Source: Tissierellia bacterium (GTDB lineage: Bacteria; Bacillota; Clostridia; Tissierellales; Tepidimicrobiaceae). Taken from it: a stretch of 47,487 nt of DNA. Position 1 is the first letter of the stretch. The number at the start of each line of letters is the position of its first letter. Under the pieces are notes generated by a model, which saw only the letters and a list, made by a program, of their open reading frames with translations, was not told the origin of the DNA and did no database searches. Position numbers and translations under genes: made by a program. Positions 20,123-31,001 of this stretch are shown here, in pieces. Location of the stretch: contig JAAYEU010000006.1 of NCBI GenBank assembly GCA_012728595.1, positions 1-47,487 of the forward strand, given 5' to 3'.

Positions 20123-22168
20123 ATGGGGGTGCATAGATTGGTTAAAATTAGAATTTATGAGTTGGCAAAGGAACTAGGTATGACGAGTAAAGATTTATTG
20201 CACAAGCTAAAAGATTTAGATATAGAAGTAAGCAGCCATATGAGCTCTTTAGAAGACGAAGAAGCTGAGATGATTAAAGAACTTTTAAATGAAGAACAAG
20301 AGGCTAAAACAGCAGAAAAAAAAGTCAATAAGAAAGCTAGCAAAAAAAGTAATAGAGCGAAGAGTAAAAAGAATGATAATGTTGTAAAAGATTATAAGGG
20401 AGATAAAGAAGAAAAGGTTATAGAAGTTGATGAAACCATTATAGTAAAAGATTTGGCAGATTTGATGGGACTAAGTGTAACTCAAGTAATTACCAAATTA
20501 ATAGGCTTAGGTGTTATGGCAAATCAAAATCAGTCTATAGATTTCGATACTGCTAGTATATTAGGCGATGAATTTGGCTTTACTGTTGTAAAAAAAGGTG
20601 GAGGTGAAGATGCTGATACTGAGGAAGAGTTTATCTTTGATTTTGAAGATAAGCCGGAAGATTTGAAACCTAGGCCACCTGTAGTAACTGTTATGGGTCA
20701 TGTTGACCATGGTAAGACTTCTCTACTAGATGCCATTAGAAAGACTTCAGTTACTGCTCAAGAAGCTGGAGGAATAACTCAACACATAGGAGCGTCAACG
20801 GTAAAAGTAAATGGAAAGAAAATTGTATTTTTAGATACACCAGGTCATGAGGCCTTCACATCCATGAGGGCTAGAGGAGCACAAGTTACAGATATAGCTG
20901 TTTTAGTTGTGGCTGCCGATGACGGAGTAATGCCTCAAACCATAGAAGCCATCAATCACGCAAAAGCTGCAGATGTCCCCATAATTGTAGCAATTAATAA
21001 AATTGATAAGCCAACAGCTAATGTAGAAAGGATTAAACAGGAATTAGTGGAACATGGTTTAGTTCCAGAAGAATGGGGTGGAGATACTATAAGTGTACCT
21101 GTTTCAGCTTTGAAAAAAGAGGGTATAGATGAACTATTGGAAATGATTCTTTTAGTAGCAGAATTGCAAGAATTAAAAGCAAATCCTGATAGAAATGCTG
21201 TTGGGACTGTAATAGAAGCTCAGCTAGATAAAGGAAGGGGTCCTGTGGCAACTATATTAGTCCAGAAAGGGACCTTAAAAGTAGGAGACTATGTAGTATC
21301 AGGAACTGCACATGGAAGAGTAAGAGCCATGTTTGATGATAAAGGGAAGAAGGTTAAAAAGGCAGGTCCATCTATGCCTGTTGCTATATTGGGTTTATCT
21401 GAAGTCCCACTATCTGGAGACCTATTATATGAAGTAGACGATGAGAAAATAGCTAAGGCCTATGCAGAAAGAAATAAAGAACTTGAACGAGAAGAGCAAC
21501 TTAAAGCTTCTCAAAAAGTATCATTAGATGACCTGTTTGAAAAAATCCAGTTAGGAGAAATTAAAGATTTAAATATAATTATAAAAACCGATGTAAGAGG
21601 CACTATAGATGCAATAAGACAATCCTTAGAAAAATTGGAAAATGAAGAGGTAAGAATAAACATCATCCATGGCGGTGTTGGTGGAATTACCGAAAGTGAT
21701 GTAATGCTAGCTTCAGCATCAAATGCAATTATTATAGGCTTTAATGTAAGGCCAACCTTAAATGCTTTAGATATAGCAAAAAGAGAAAAGGTCGATGTGA
21801 GAACGTATAGGGTTATATATGATGCAATTGAAGATATTAAATCCGCTATAAAAGGAATGCTAGAACCTGAATATGTAGAGGAGGTTATAGGTAGGGCTCA
21901 AGTTAGGGCAGTTTTCAAAGTTCCAAATGTAGGCAATATAGCAGGAATTTATGTACAACAAGGGAAAATCACAAGAAATTGCAATATCAGGCTATTGAGG
22001 AACGATGTAGTAATCTATGAAGGTAAGGTTGCTACCTTAAAGAGATTTAAGGATGACGTTAGAGAGATAGCTTCAGGATATGAAGGTGGATTAGGGTTAG
22101 AAAATTACAATGATATAAAAGAAGATGATATCTTAGAAGCATATATAATGAAAGAAGTGAAAAGATAA
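20123..22168 (+). CDS. infB: Translation initiation factor IF-2 (TTG 20138 is a plausible alternative start)
   Basis: [41 protein letters not shown]. Confidence 0.98.
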   Translation: MGVHRLVKIRIYELAKELGMTSKDLLHKLKDLDIEVSSHMSSLEDEEAEMIKELLNEEQEAKTAEKKVNKKASKKSNRAKSKKNDNVVKDYKGDKEEKVIEVDETIIVKDLADLMGLSVTQVITKLIGLGVMANQNQSIDFDTASILGDEFGFTVVKKGGGEDADTEEEFIFDFEDKPEDLKPRPPVVTVMGHVDHGKTSLLDAIRKTSVTAQEAGGITQHIGASTVKVNGKKIVFLDTPGHEAFTSMRARGAQVTDIAVLVVAADDGVMPQTIEAINHAKAADVPIIVAINKIDKPTANVERIKQELVEHGLVPEEWGGDTISVPVSALKKEGIDELLEMILLVAELQELKANPDRNAVGTVIEAQLDKGRGPVATILVQKGTLKVGDYVVSGTAHGRVRAMFDDKGKKVKKAGPSMPVAILGLSEVPLSGDLLYEVDDEKIAKAYAERNKELEREEQLKASQKVSLDDLFEKIQLGEIKDLNIIIKTDVRGTIDAIRQSLEKLENEEVRINIIHGGVGGITESDVMLASASNAIIIGFNVRPTLNALDIAKREKVDVRTYRVIYDAIEDIKSAIKGMLEPEYVEEVIGRAQVRAVFKVPNVGNIAGIYVQQGKITRNCNIRLLRNDVVIYEGKVATLKRFKDDVREIASGYEGGLGLENYNDIKEDDILEAYIMKEVKR

Positions 22169-22180
22169 GGGGTGGGCCTT

Positions 22181-22558
22181 ATGAAATCTAAAAGACTAAA
22201 TAGAATTTCAGAAGAGATAAAAAAAATTGTGTCAGATCTAATAGCAAGAGAACTTAAAGACCCAAGGATTAATCCTTTGACTAGTATAACTAGTGTTCAA
22301 GTTACCAATGATTTAAGCTATGCCAATATCTATATTAGTGTCCTAGGAGATAAAGAGTCAAAGGAGGAGACCCTAGTAGGACTTAATAGTGCAAAAGGCT
22401 TTATAAGGAAGGAAATGGGTAGAAGAATAGATTTAAGGCATGTACCAGAAGTAATCTTCCATCTAGATGAATCAATAGAACGGGGCCTTTATATTTCTAA
22501 ATTAATCGATGATGTAAATAGACAAGAGGAAGATGAGCGGGGAGATGAGGATGAATAA
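22181..22558 (+). CDS. rbfA: Ribosome-binding factor A
   Basis: MKSKRLNRISEEIKKIVSDLIARELKDPRI; ATG 22181 preferred. Confidence 0.95.
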   Translation: MKSKRLNRISEEIKKIVSDLIARELKDPRINPLTSITSVQVTNDLSYANIYISVLGDKESKEETLVGLNSAKGFIRKEMGRRIDLRHVPEVIFHLDESIERGLYISKLIDDVNRQEEDERGDEDE

Positions 22559-23525
22559 TTCGATTAATCAATCTATTAAAGAAGCAATCGAATTAATAAA
22601 GGATTCCGATAATATATATATAGTTTCCCATGTACAACCAGACGGGGATAACATTGGCTCAACATTAGCTTTAGGTTTAGCTATTAAGAAGTTAAAAGGT
22701 AAAGTAAATATAGTAAAAGTTGATGATATCCCCTCATATTTAATGTTTTTGCCCGGGGTGGACATGATAAAAGAACAAGATATAACTGCCCCTATAGATC
22801 TACTAATATCTTTAGATAGCAGTGATTTGGATAGATTGGGCATAGGTAAAGAATTTGCTTTAAAAGCAAAAAAAATTATAAATATAGATCATCATATAAC
22901 TAATGAAAATTTTGGGCATATAAACATCGTTTCGCCTACATCTGCAGCTACAGCAGAAATAGTCTATGACTTTATTAGGGAGCTGGGAATTAGTATTGAT
23001 AAGGATATTGCAACTTGTATATATACCGGTATAAGCACCGATACGGGAAGTTTTGTCTACAGCAATACTAGTTCCAGAACCCATCTTATAGCTGCAGAAT
23101 TATTAAAAATCGGAATCGATGCAGAGTTAATAAATATAAATTTATATCAGAGCAAAAGTATGCCTAGTGCTAAATTGTTTATCAACTCCCTAAGTCATTT
23201 AGAAACATATTTAGATGATAAAGTAGGATTAGTTAGTATAACCCGGGAGATGTTAATGGAAAACAATGCAAAAATGGAAGACACAGAAGGGATAATATCC
23301 TTCATAAGGGGCATCGATACTATTGAGGTTGCATGTATTTTAAAGGAAATGGATGAAGAGGAGATAAAAGTTAGCTTGAGGAGTAAAAAACATATAGATG
23401 TTTCTAAGATCTGTAGAAAATTTAATGGCGGTGGGCATATCAGAGCTGCGGGGTGTACTATCTATGAAGAAATATCTAAAGCTAAGCAATTAATATTAGA
23501 TGAAATCATATCGACTTTTAGGTGA
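22548..23525 (+). CDS. nrnA: Bifunctional oligoribonuclease/PAP phosphatase NrnA-like (DHH/DHHA1)
   Basis: SHVQPDGDNIGS, INIDHHITNENFG, FNGGGHIRAAGC. Confidence 0.94.
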   Translation, partial: RMNNSINQSIKEAIELIKDSDNIYIVSHVQPDGDNIGSTLALGLAIKKLKGKVNIVKVDDIPSYLMFLPGVDMIKEQDITAPIDLLISLDSSDLDRLGIGKEFALKAKKIINIDHHITNENFGHINIVSPTSAATAEIVYDFIRELGISIDKDIATCIYTGISTDTGSFVYSNTSSRTHLIAAELLKIGIDAELININLYQSKSMPSAKLFINSLSHLETYLDDKVGLVSITREMLMENNAKMEDTEGIISFIRGIDTIEVACILKEMDEEEIKVSLRSKKHIDVSKICRKFNGGGHIRAAGCTIYEEISKAKQLILDEIISTFR

Positions 23526-23529
23526 TGAA

Positions 23530-24420
23530 ATGGATGGAGTAATCAATATTTTTAAACCAAAAGGTGTTACTTCCCATGATATTGTTAAAAGGGTAAGAAA
23601 AATTTTAGGCATAAAAAAGGTAGGCCATGCAGGAACTTTGGATCCCTATGCTACTGGAGTTCTGCCTGTCTGCGTTGGTAAGGGAACAAGGATTAGCGAA
23701 TATTTACTAGATTTAGATAAGGAATATGTTGGTGAATTAACCCTTGGTATTGCAACTGATACTCAGGATATGGAAGGGGAGGTTATTAGTGCCTCCAGTA
23801 GAAGGGTTACTAAATCTGAAATCTTTGCTGTTTTTGACCGGTTTAAAGGCGAAATATATCAGACTCCTCCCATGTATTCCGCTATTAAATATAAGGGTAG
23901 AAAGTTATATGAATTAGCAAGGGAAGGTAAGACAGTAGAAAGGCCTGCTAGAAAAGCTAAAATATATGATTTAAAGATATATGACATCATAGATGATGAA
24001 AAGGTAATTTTCTATGTTAAATGTTCAAAAGGTACCTATATAAGAACTCTATGTCACGATATAGGTGAGCTTTTGGGTACATATGGCCATATGTCCTACT
24101 TAATTAGAACAGGTGTAGGGAAATTTAGCATAAGTGACAGTTATAGTCTGGATTATATAGAGAAATTAGATAAAGGCGACTTAAAAAAAGTTATTATTCC
24201 TTTAGATGACAGTTTAACCCATCTGGATTATATAGAGATTGATAAGAGGTTCTATAACAATTTAATTAATGGCAATATTATTCCAATTAAATTAGATGAA
24301 AAGCATTATAAATTTGAAAAGCCTTTAAGGGTATACTGTAAGGGTAAATTCTTAGGAATAGGTAGAATAACAAAAAGAAATGATATAATTAACATAAAAA
24401 TGGATAAAGTCCTTGCATAG
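23530..24420 (+). CDS. truB: tRNA pseudouridine(55) synthase
   Basis: GVINIFKPKGVTSHDIV; GHAGTLDPYATGVLPVCVGKGTR. Confidence 0.97.
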   Translation: MDGVINIFKPKGVTSHDIVKRVRKILGIKKVGHAGTLDPYATGVLPVCVGKGTRISEYLLDLDKEYVGELTLGIATDTQDMEGEVISASSRRVTKSEIFAVFDRFKGEIYQTPPMYSAIKYKGRKLYELAREGKTVERPARKAKIYDLKIYDIIDDEKVIFYVKCSKGTYIRTLCHDIGELLGTYGHMSYLIRTGVGKFSISDSYSLDYIEKLDKGDLKKVIIPLDDSLTHLDYIEIDKRFYNNLINGNIIPIKLDEKHYKFEKPLRVYCKGKFLGIGRITKRNDIINIKMDKVLA

Positions 24421-24430
24421 GGTGGTCAAT

Positions 24431-25357
24431 ATGGAAATCATAGATTTAAATGGATATGAAGAAAAAAGATTTGAAACTGCTGTAGCTTTAGGGAACTTTG
24501 ACGGAGTTCATGTTGGACATGAACATTTGATTAGAGATAATATAAAAAAGGCAAAAGAGATGAATTTGAAATCATCAGTCCTCTTGTTTAAAAACCATAC
24601 CAGAACTACTTTAACAAATGAAGGAAAACCGAAACTGAAAATAATCACTCCATATGAAAAGAAAGTAAACATAATAGAAAAGCTAGGGATTGATTTAATA
24701 TTTAGCATAGACTTTGATAAAAATATAATGTCATTATCACCGGAAGATTTTGTTGAGAAATTTTTGATTAAAAAATTGAACTCTAAGTTAGTAACCGTTG
24801 GGTTTGATTATAGATTTTGATATAAAGCAAAAGGCGATAGTAGATTATTAAAAAAGCTAGGGAATGATTTAGGCTTTAAAGTCAATATAATAGAACCAAT
24901 CTATATAGAGGGTGAGCTTATAAGTAGTACTAGGATTCGCCAATTAATAAAATCAGGTCTAATTAGTAAAGCCAATAAATTTCTCGGTAAAAAGTACTCT
25001 ATTTCTGGACGAGTCATAAAAGGTGATAGCAGGGGAGCTGGCATGGGTTTTCCAACGGCTAATTTAAAATTAACTGATGATTACGTAGTTCCGAAGATTG
25101 GAGTATATGAAACAATTACGCTTCTAGAGGGTGGCGAAAGATATAGAAGCTTAACCAATATTGGATACAACCCAACTTTTGATGGAAAAGAGTTAAAAAT
25201 TGAGACACATATTTTAAATTTTGAAGGCAACTTGTATGATAAGGATATTGAAATAAGTTTTATTGATTATATCAGGGATGATATTAAGTTTGATACAGTT
25301 GAAGAACTTATCAAACAAATTCAACTAGACATAGAATATATTAAGAAAAAACAATAA
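24431..25357 (+). pseudogene. ribF: Bifunctional riboflavin kinase/FAD synthetase with in-frame TGA (codon 24818-24820)
   Basis: N part ALGNFDGVHVGHEHLI...VGFDYRF; stop; same frame continues YKAKGDSRLLKKLG...RVIKGDSRGAGMGFPTANL to 25357. Could be a sequencing error instead of a true pseudogene. Confidence 0.9.
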
Positions 25358-25409
25358 TGTTTACATTTAGAAAAATATATGATAATATTGATTTGATAAG
25401 ATAAAAACC

Positions 25410-25453
25410 ATATGCAAAGTTTGTCGTACCTCGGCGATTTACTTAGCTTATGG
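25410..25453 (+). promoter_or_regulatory. Candidate S15 (rpsO) autoregulatory leader RNA
   Basis: CCATATGCAAAGT pairs with ACTTAGCTTATGG (11 of 13 positions), with inner GTCG-TACCT-CGGC hairpin, just upstream of rpsO RBS. Confidence 0.45.
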
Positions 25454-25486
25454 AGTAATAATAAATTAAGAGGAGGTTTTATAGAA

Positions 25487-25756
25487 ATGTCAATGACCAA
25501 GGAAGAAAAAAACAAAATAATAGAAGAGTATAGGCTACATGAAGGAGATACTGGTTCACCAGAAGTTCAAATTGCAATTCTAACCCATAGAATCAACTCC
25601 TTAACGGAGCATCTTAAAGTCCACAAAAAGGATCATCACTCAAGAAGAGGATTATTTAAGATGATTGGTCAAAGAAGAGGATTACTGAGATACTTGGAGA
25701 AGAAGGACATAGAAAGATATAGAGCATTAATTGAAAAACTAGGCATTAGAGGATAA
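25487..25756 (+). CDS. rpsO: 30S ribosomal protein S15
   Basis: [39 protein letters not shown] 25487 after AGGAGG; track start 25412 is in the leader. Confidence 0.97.
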   Translation: MSMTKEEKNKIIEEYRLHEGDTGSPEVQIAILTHRINSLTEHLKVHKKDHHSRRGLFKMIGQRRGLLRYLEKKDIERYRALIEKLGIRG

Positions 25757-25758
25757 TA

Positions 25759-25790
25759 AGAGCGGGGGACTTTTCCCGCTCTATTGATTT
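25759..25790 (+). terminator. Terminator after rpsO
   Basis: AGAGCGGG...CCCGCTCT followed by ATTGATTT. Confidence 0.75.
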
Positions 25791-25812
25791 ATTAATTATA
25801 GGAAGTTGAAAT

Positions 25813-25840
25813 TTGATAAGCTTTATAATTATAATACAAT
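25813..25840 (+). promoter_or_regulatory. Possible sigma-A promoter for pnp
   Basis: TTGATA, N16, TACAAT (25835-25840). Confidence 0.4.
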
Positions 25841-25906
25841 TATAGTGTGGTTTTTAATCAATAAAAGGTTATAATATAATAATGAAAAATAAAAAGGAGG
25901 TAGAGC

Positions 25907-28003
25907 ATGGAAAAACAGTTTAACTATTCTCTGGCTGGAAGAGATTTAACAGTGACAGTTGGAAAAGTAGCTGAACAAGCTAATGGTGCATGTTTAGTTC
26001 AATATGGAGATACAGTTATACTAGTAACAGCTACAGCTTCCAAGGAGCCAAGAGAAGGAATTGATTTTTTCCCATTAAGTGTTGATTTTGAGGAAAGGCT
26101 ATATTCGGTAGGAAAAATCCCTGGTGGATTTATCAAAAGAGAGGGTAAGCCAAGTGATAAGGCAATACTTACAGCAAGGTTAATCGACAGACCCATACGG
26201 CCACTTTTTCCTGAAGGATACAGAAATGATGTACAAGTTATAGCGACAGCCTTATCAGTTGATCAGGATTGTCCCCCGGATATAGTTGGAATGTTAGGCT
26301 CTTCCATAGCCTTATCTATATCAGATATTCCCTTCAATGGACCTACAGGTTCTGTATTAATAGGATTAGTAGATGGAAAGCTTGTTCTAAATCCAACTGC
26401 TGAGGAGAGGGAAAAATCCAAGCTTCACTTGGTTGTATCAGGCACAAAAGATGCCATTATGATGGTTGAAGCTGGAGCTCATGAAGTAGATGAGGAGACA
26501 ATTTTAGAAGCTATTTTATTTGCCCACGAAGAGATTAAAAAGTTATGTGAATTTATTGAAGAAATCCAAAAAGAAGTTGGTAAAGAAAAACAGGATTTCG
26601 TTATATTCAAACCTGATGAGCAGATAGAAAAGGAAGTAAAAGAGTATGCCTCGGAAAAGCTCATCAATGCTATTCAAACAGTAGATAAACAAGAGAGAGA
26701 AAACGCCATCGAGGAAGTTTTTGAGGAAACAATTGAGAAATTTATTGAAATATATCCTGAGAATGAAAAGGATATACTGGATGTGCTAGATAGCATATTG
26801 AAGGCTGAAGTTCGAAGGCTTATTTTAGAAGAAGGGATTAGACCAGATAATAGGAAAATCGATGAGATACGTCCTATTAGCTGTGAAGTAGGAATACTTC
26901 CAAGAACCCATGGGTCAGGTTTATTTAAAAGGGGTCAAACCCAGGTATTAACTGTAGCAACTTTAGGTGCATCGAGTGACGTTCAGGTAATCGACGGATT
27001 AAGCGATGAGGAATCCAAAAGGTATATGCACCATTATAACTTCCCACCTTATTCAGTTGGTGAAACTAGAGTACTAAGGGGCCCCGGTAGAAGGGAAATA
27101 GGCCATGGAGCTTTAGCAGAAAAAGCTTTAGAACCTGTAATTCCTGATGTAGATGAATTCCCTTATACTATCAGATTAGTATCCGAGGTATTGAGTTCTA
27201 ATGGATCCAGTTCTCAAGCCAGTGTTTGTGGTAGTACTTTAGCTTTATTAGATGCTGGAGTGCCTATAAAAGCGCCTGTTGCAGGAATTGCTATGGGGTT
27301 AATAAAATCGGAAGATAAGGTTGTAATTTTATCAGATATTCAGGGTATAGAAGATCATTTAGGAGATATGGACTTTAAAGTGGCAGGAACAGAAAAAGGG
27401 GTAACGGCAATCCAAATGGACATTAAAATATCTGGCATAGATAGAGCGATTTTACAAGAAGCTTTAAATAGGGCCAAAGAAGGTAGATTATTCATATTGG
27501 AAAAGATGAAAGAAGTTATTTCAGCTCCTAGAAAAGAACTTTCACCCTATGCTCCAAGGATACTCACAATGCAAGTGGATCCAGATAAGATTAGAGATAT
27601 TATTGGTCCTGGAGGAAAGATGATCAATAAAATCATAGATGAGACTGGCGTGAAAATTGATATAGAAGATGATGGTAGAGTTTCAATTGCATCAGATAAT
27701 ATGGATAATGGAGAAAGGGCTGTAGAATTAATAAGTAAAATTATAAAAGATGTGGAAGTTGGAGAAATTTATATGGGCAAAGTTATAAAAATAGTTCCAT
27801 TTGGTGCTTTCGTTGAAATTGCCAATGGTAAAGAAGGATTACTCCACATATCCAATATTGCAAATGAGAGGATAAACAGAGTAGAAGACGTATTATCTAT
27901 TGGAGATGAAGTATTAGTAAAGGTAGTGGAAATTGATAACCAAGGCAGAATAAACCTTTCTAGGAAAGCAGTATTACCTAAGCCAGAGAAGGAAAAAAAA
28001 TAA
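25907..28003 (+). CDS. pnp: Polyribonucleotide nucleotidyltransferase (PNPase)
   Basis: RNase PH duplicates, KH motif [13 protein letters not shown]1 domain. Confidence 0.98.
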   Translation: MEKQFNYSLAGRDLTVTVGKVAEQANGACLVQYGDTVILVTATASKEPREGIDFFPLSVDFEERLYSVGKIPGGFIKREGKPSDKAILTARLIDRPIRPLFPEGYRNDVQVIATALSVDQDCPPDIVGMLGSSIALSISDIPFNGPTGSVLIGLVDGKLVLNPTAEEREKSKLHLVVSGTKDAIMMVEAGAHEVDEETILEAILFAHEEIKKLCEFIEEIQKEVGKEKQDFVIFKPDEQIEKEVKEYASEKLINAIQTVDKQERENAIEEVFEETIEKFIEIYPENEKDILDVLDSILKAEVRRLILEEGIRPDNRKIDEIRPISCEVGILPRTHGSGLFKRGQTQVLTVATLGASSDVQVIDGLSDEESKRYMHHYNFPPYSVGETRVLRGPGRREIGHGALAEKALEPVIPDVDEFPYTIRLVSEVLSSNGSSSQASVCGSTLALLDAGVPIKAPVAGIAMGLIKSEDKVVILSDIQGIEDHLGDMDFKVAGTEKGVTAIQMDIKISGIDRAILQEALNRAKEGRLFILEKMKEVISAPRKELSPYAPRILTMQVDPDKIRDIIGPGGKMINKIIDETGVKIDIEDDGRVSIASDNMDNGERAVELISKIIKDVEVGEIYMGKVIKIVPFGAFVEIANGKEGLLHISNIANERINRVEDVLSIGDEVLVKVVEIDNQGRINLSRKAVLPKPEKEKK

Positions 28004-28021
28004 AATACTAAACACTAAATG

Positions 28022-28050
28022 CATGAACCCAAATTAGGTTCATGTTTTTA
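28022..28050 (+). terminator. Rho-independent terminator after pnp
   Basis: CATGAACC-CAAATTA-GGTTCATG-TTTTT. Confidence 0.9.
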
Positions 28051-28144
28051 ATTTATATTTTTTTGTAGATCAGGTATATATTTAAAATAATTCAATATCC
28101 CTCTGAATATAAATAGTGGTAGAAAGAATATTGGAGGGATAGAG

Positions 28145-28852
28145 TTGAAAATTTTAATAATAAATAAAAGGATGATGACTTATATTTTAATGGCTATTTT
28201 AGTTATCATAGTTGTGGGAACCCTTTATTACTTTTATAATAGGGTTGATGAAACTTTTAATATGGATATTTATTATAAAGGGAATGTAGAGGATAAGATA
28301 GTATCATTTGCCTGCAATGTTGACTGGGGAAATGAATACATAGAGCCTATGTTAGAAATCTTTGAACGAGCAAATATCAGAATAACTTTTTTTGTTACTG
28401 GGACTTGGGCTGAAAAATATCCTGAGCTTCTAAAAACCATTTATAATGCTGGACATGAAATTGGAAATCATGGGTATAGACATATTGACTATGATAAGTT
28501 GAGCTATGACAACAATAGGGAGGAAATCTTAAAGGCCCATAATGTTATTTACAATATAATAGGTGAAGAACCTAATTTTTTTGCTCCACCTTCTGGTGCG
28601 TATAATGATAATACAATTAAGGCAGCAAAGGATTTAAATTATGATATAATTATGTGGAGTATAGATACAATAGATTGGAGAGATGACAGTACTAGGGATA
28701 AAATCATTAATAGAGTAACTAGTAAAATACATAAATCAGCTATTGTGTTGATGCATCCAACAAAAGAAACAGTAAGTGCCCTACCCGAGATAATAGAATA
28801 TTTGATTAATAAAGGATATAAGATAGGAAGGATTAGCGATGTAGTAAAATAA
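28145..28852 (+). CDS. Polysaccharide deacetylase family protein (YlxY-like by position)
   Basis: NodB-like VSFACNVDWGNEY, GHEIGNHGYRHIDY, FFAPPSGAYND; N-terminal TM helix. Confidence 0.9.
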   Translation: MKILIINKRMMTYILMAILVIIVVGTLYYFYNRVDETFNMDIYYKGNVEDKIVSFACNVDWGNEYIEPMLEIFERANIRITFFVTGTWAEKYPELLKTIYNAGHEIGNHGYRHIDYDKLSYDNNREEILKAHNVIYNIIGEEPNFFAPPSGAYNDNTIKAAKDLNYDIIMWSIDTIDWRDDSTRDKIINRVTSKIHKSAIVLMHPTKETVSALPEIIEYLINKGYKIGRISDVVK

Positions 28853-28873
28853 ATAACAATTAGGAGGACAGAG

Positions 28874-30145
28874 ATGTGTTTTGAAGATAGGCTAGATAAT
28901 GGAATAAAAGTAGTTATGGAGAAAATCCCTATTGCTAAATCAGTTTCAATTGGCGTTTTTGTTAACGCCGGTATTATTAAAGAGGACAAGCAGATAAACG
29001 GTATATCCCACTTTATAGAACATATGTTATTTAAGGGGACAAAAAATAGATCAGCTATAGAAATTGCTCAAGCAATAGATAGTATAGGTGGTCAGATAAA
29101 TGCTTATACCAGCACCGAATACACTTGTTATTATATAAAGGTGTTAGATAAGCATTTACCGCTAGCTATTGAACTACTATCAGACATGATTACCAATTCC
29201 TTATTTGATGAAGAGGAAATAAATAAGGAGAAAGGGGTAGTTAAAGAGGAGATTAAGATGTATTTAGATTCACCAGAAGATGTAACATATGATCTATTAA
29301 GTGAGATGATGTTTGAAGGCACTCCATTGTCGTTACCAATATTGGGTAGTTATGATACTGTAGACAATCTAAATAGGGAAACTATATTGGAGTTTTATAA
29401 TAAAAACTACCTAGCTAATGATATGGTTATTTCAATAGCAGGAAATTTTGACTATAATGGTACCTTTAAATTGTTAAATGATTCTTTTAGAAGTGTTCCT
29501 GCTAAAAACAAGGTGGAAGACTTAAGTATAAATCCGAATTTTAAGCAAAAAGTAGATGGTTGCTATAAGGATATAGAACAGCTTAATTTCTGCATAGGAA
29601 TGAAAGGAATTAAACGAGATTCAGATGATATATATCCATTATTAATTATGAATAATATTTTTGGTGGAAGCATGAGTTCTAGGTTGTTTCAAAGGATTAG
29701 AGAGGAAAGGGGACTGGTCTACTCCATATACTCTCATATAGCTTCCTTTAAGGATACGGGCATATTTACCATATATGCAGGACTAGGAAGAGAACAATTA
29801 ATAGAAGTGGTACAGCTAATAAGAAAAAATATAGAAGATATGAAAAAGAATTTAATTACTAAGGATGAGCTAGAAAGATCTAAGGAACAGTTGAAGGGAA
29901 ATTACATTCTAGGCTTGGAAGGCACCTTTAGCCGTATGTTAGATTTAGGAAAATCTAAACTGCTATTAAATAGGATTGTAACATTAGATGAAGTATTGGA
30001 GAAAATTGATAGAGTAGAGATGGACGATATTGAAAGGGTGGTTCATAAAGTATTTAATAAAGATAAATATAATATTGCTTACGTTGGAAATGTTAATAAT
30101 AAAGAAAAAATTAACAATCAGCTAAAAGAAATACTACTTAATTGA
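28874..30145 (+). CDS. M16 family processing peptidase (YmxG/MlpA-like)
   Basis: GISHFIEHMLFKGT (HxxEH) plus downstream glutamate; SMSSRLFQRIREERGLVYS. Confidence 0.95.
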   Translation: MCFEDRLDNGIKVVMEKIPIAKSVSIGVFVNAGIIKEDKQINGISHFIEHMLFKGTKNRSAIEIAQAIDSIGGQINAYTSTEYTCYYIKVLDKHLPLAIELLSDMITNSLFDEEEINKEKGVVKEEIKMYLDSPEDVTYDLLSEMMFEGTPLSLPILGSYDTVDNLNRETILEFYNKNYLANDMVISIAGNFDYNGTFKLLNDSFRSVPAKNKVEDLSINPNFKQKVDGCYKDIEQLNFCIGMKGIKRDSDDIYPLLIMNNIFGGSMSSRLFQRIREERGLVYSIYSHIASFKDTGIFTIYAGLGREQLIEVVQLIRKNIEDMKKNLITKDELERSKEQLKGNYILGLEGTFSRMLDLGKSKLLLNRIVTLDEVLEKIDRVEMDDIERVVHKVFNKDKYNIAYVGNVNNKEKINNQLKEILLN

Positions 30146-30154
30146 GGTGATGTT

Positions 30155-30586
30155 ATGAAGATAAAAGTGGTAAACAAAAGCGATTTACCCCTTCCCAGCT
30201 ATAAGACGAAGGGATCTTCTGGTATGGATTTGTATGCAAATATCGATAAGCCCATTACAATCAAGCCCATGGAAAGGGTATTAATACCCACTGGATTATA
30301 TATATCCATCCCTGTTGGTTACGAAGCTCAAGTAAGGGCTAGAAGTGGACTTGCTATAAAACATGGTATAACTCTAGCTAATGGCATTGGCACAATTGAT
30401 AGTGACTACAGAGGGGAGATTGGGGTTATATTAATTAATTTAGGACAAGAAGCCTATACTATAAATAGGGGAGATAGAATTGCTCAGTTGGTAATAGTTA
30501 AATATGAAAGGGTAGAGTTTGAACTGGTTTCAGATTTAGATTCTACTGAGAGGGGTGAAGGGGGATTTGGCCATACGGGATATTAA
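30155..30586 (+). CDS. dut: dUTP diphosphatase
   Basis: GSSGMDLYAN, RSGLAIKHGI, GTIDSDYRGE, RGDRIAQLV, RGEGGFGHTG. Confidence 0.97.
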   Translation: MKIKVVNKSDLPLPSYKTKGSSGMDLYANIDKPITIKPMERVLIPTGLYISIPVGYEAQVRARSGLAIKHGITLANGIGTIDSDYRGEIGVILINLGQEAYTINRGDRIAQLVIVKYERVEFELVSDLDSTERGEGGFGHTGY

Positions 30587-30691
30587 TTCCCGGCCTTTAT
30601 ATATCATAACCAATGTTATCATAATTGATAATGACATATATCCATAAAAAAAGAATATATATAAAATATAAATAATTAAGAGGTGAGAAAT

Positions 30692-30931
30692 ATGACAATT
30701 CTACTCAGCGAATTAGGAGGAAAGGAAATAATAAATTTAAATAATGGCCAACGTTTAGGCATAATTGCTGATTCAGATATTGTAGTAGATGAAAAAACTG
30801 GAAAAATATTAACTCTATTAGTTCCTGAAAACAAATTTCAGATAAAGCTATTCTCTGATAGTTCAACTATAGAAATTCCTTGGCATACAATAAGGAAAAT
30901 TGGTAATGATATGATAATAGTAGAATTATAG
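30692..30931 (+). CDS. YlmC/YmxH family PRC-barrel sporulation protein
   Basis: LSELGGKEIINLNNGQRLGIIADSDIVVDEKTGKI. Confidence 0.88.
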   Translation: MTILLSELGGKEIINLNNGQRLGIIADSDIVVDEKTGKILTLLVPENKFQIKLFSDSSTIEIPWHTIRKIGNDMIIVEL

Positions 30932-31001
30932 GCAGTTTGAGCATATAAAAAATTGATATGCGAAAACTATTAATAAATAATACATTTATGGAGGTTTAAA
31001 A

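Noticed and set aside
24818-24820. UGA recoding as glycine (alternative genetic code) to explain ribF
   Set aside because: TGA is used as a normal terminator for cheD, the DUF342 gene, nusA and polC in this window, and only one internal TGA was found.
25412-25486. 25-codon N-terminal extension of the S15 ORF
   Set aside because: S15 begins MSMTKEEK at 25487 with AGGAGG directly upstream; the extension falls in the structured leader.
30600-30640. AT-rich hairpin (TTATCA-TAAT-TGATAA) between dut and ymxH-like gene
   Set aside because: Short, AT-only stem with no T tract; too weak to call a terminator or regulatory element.
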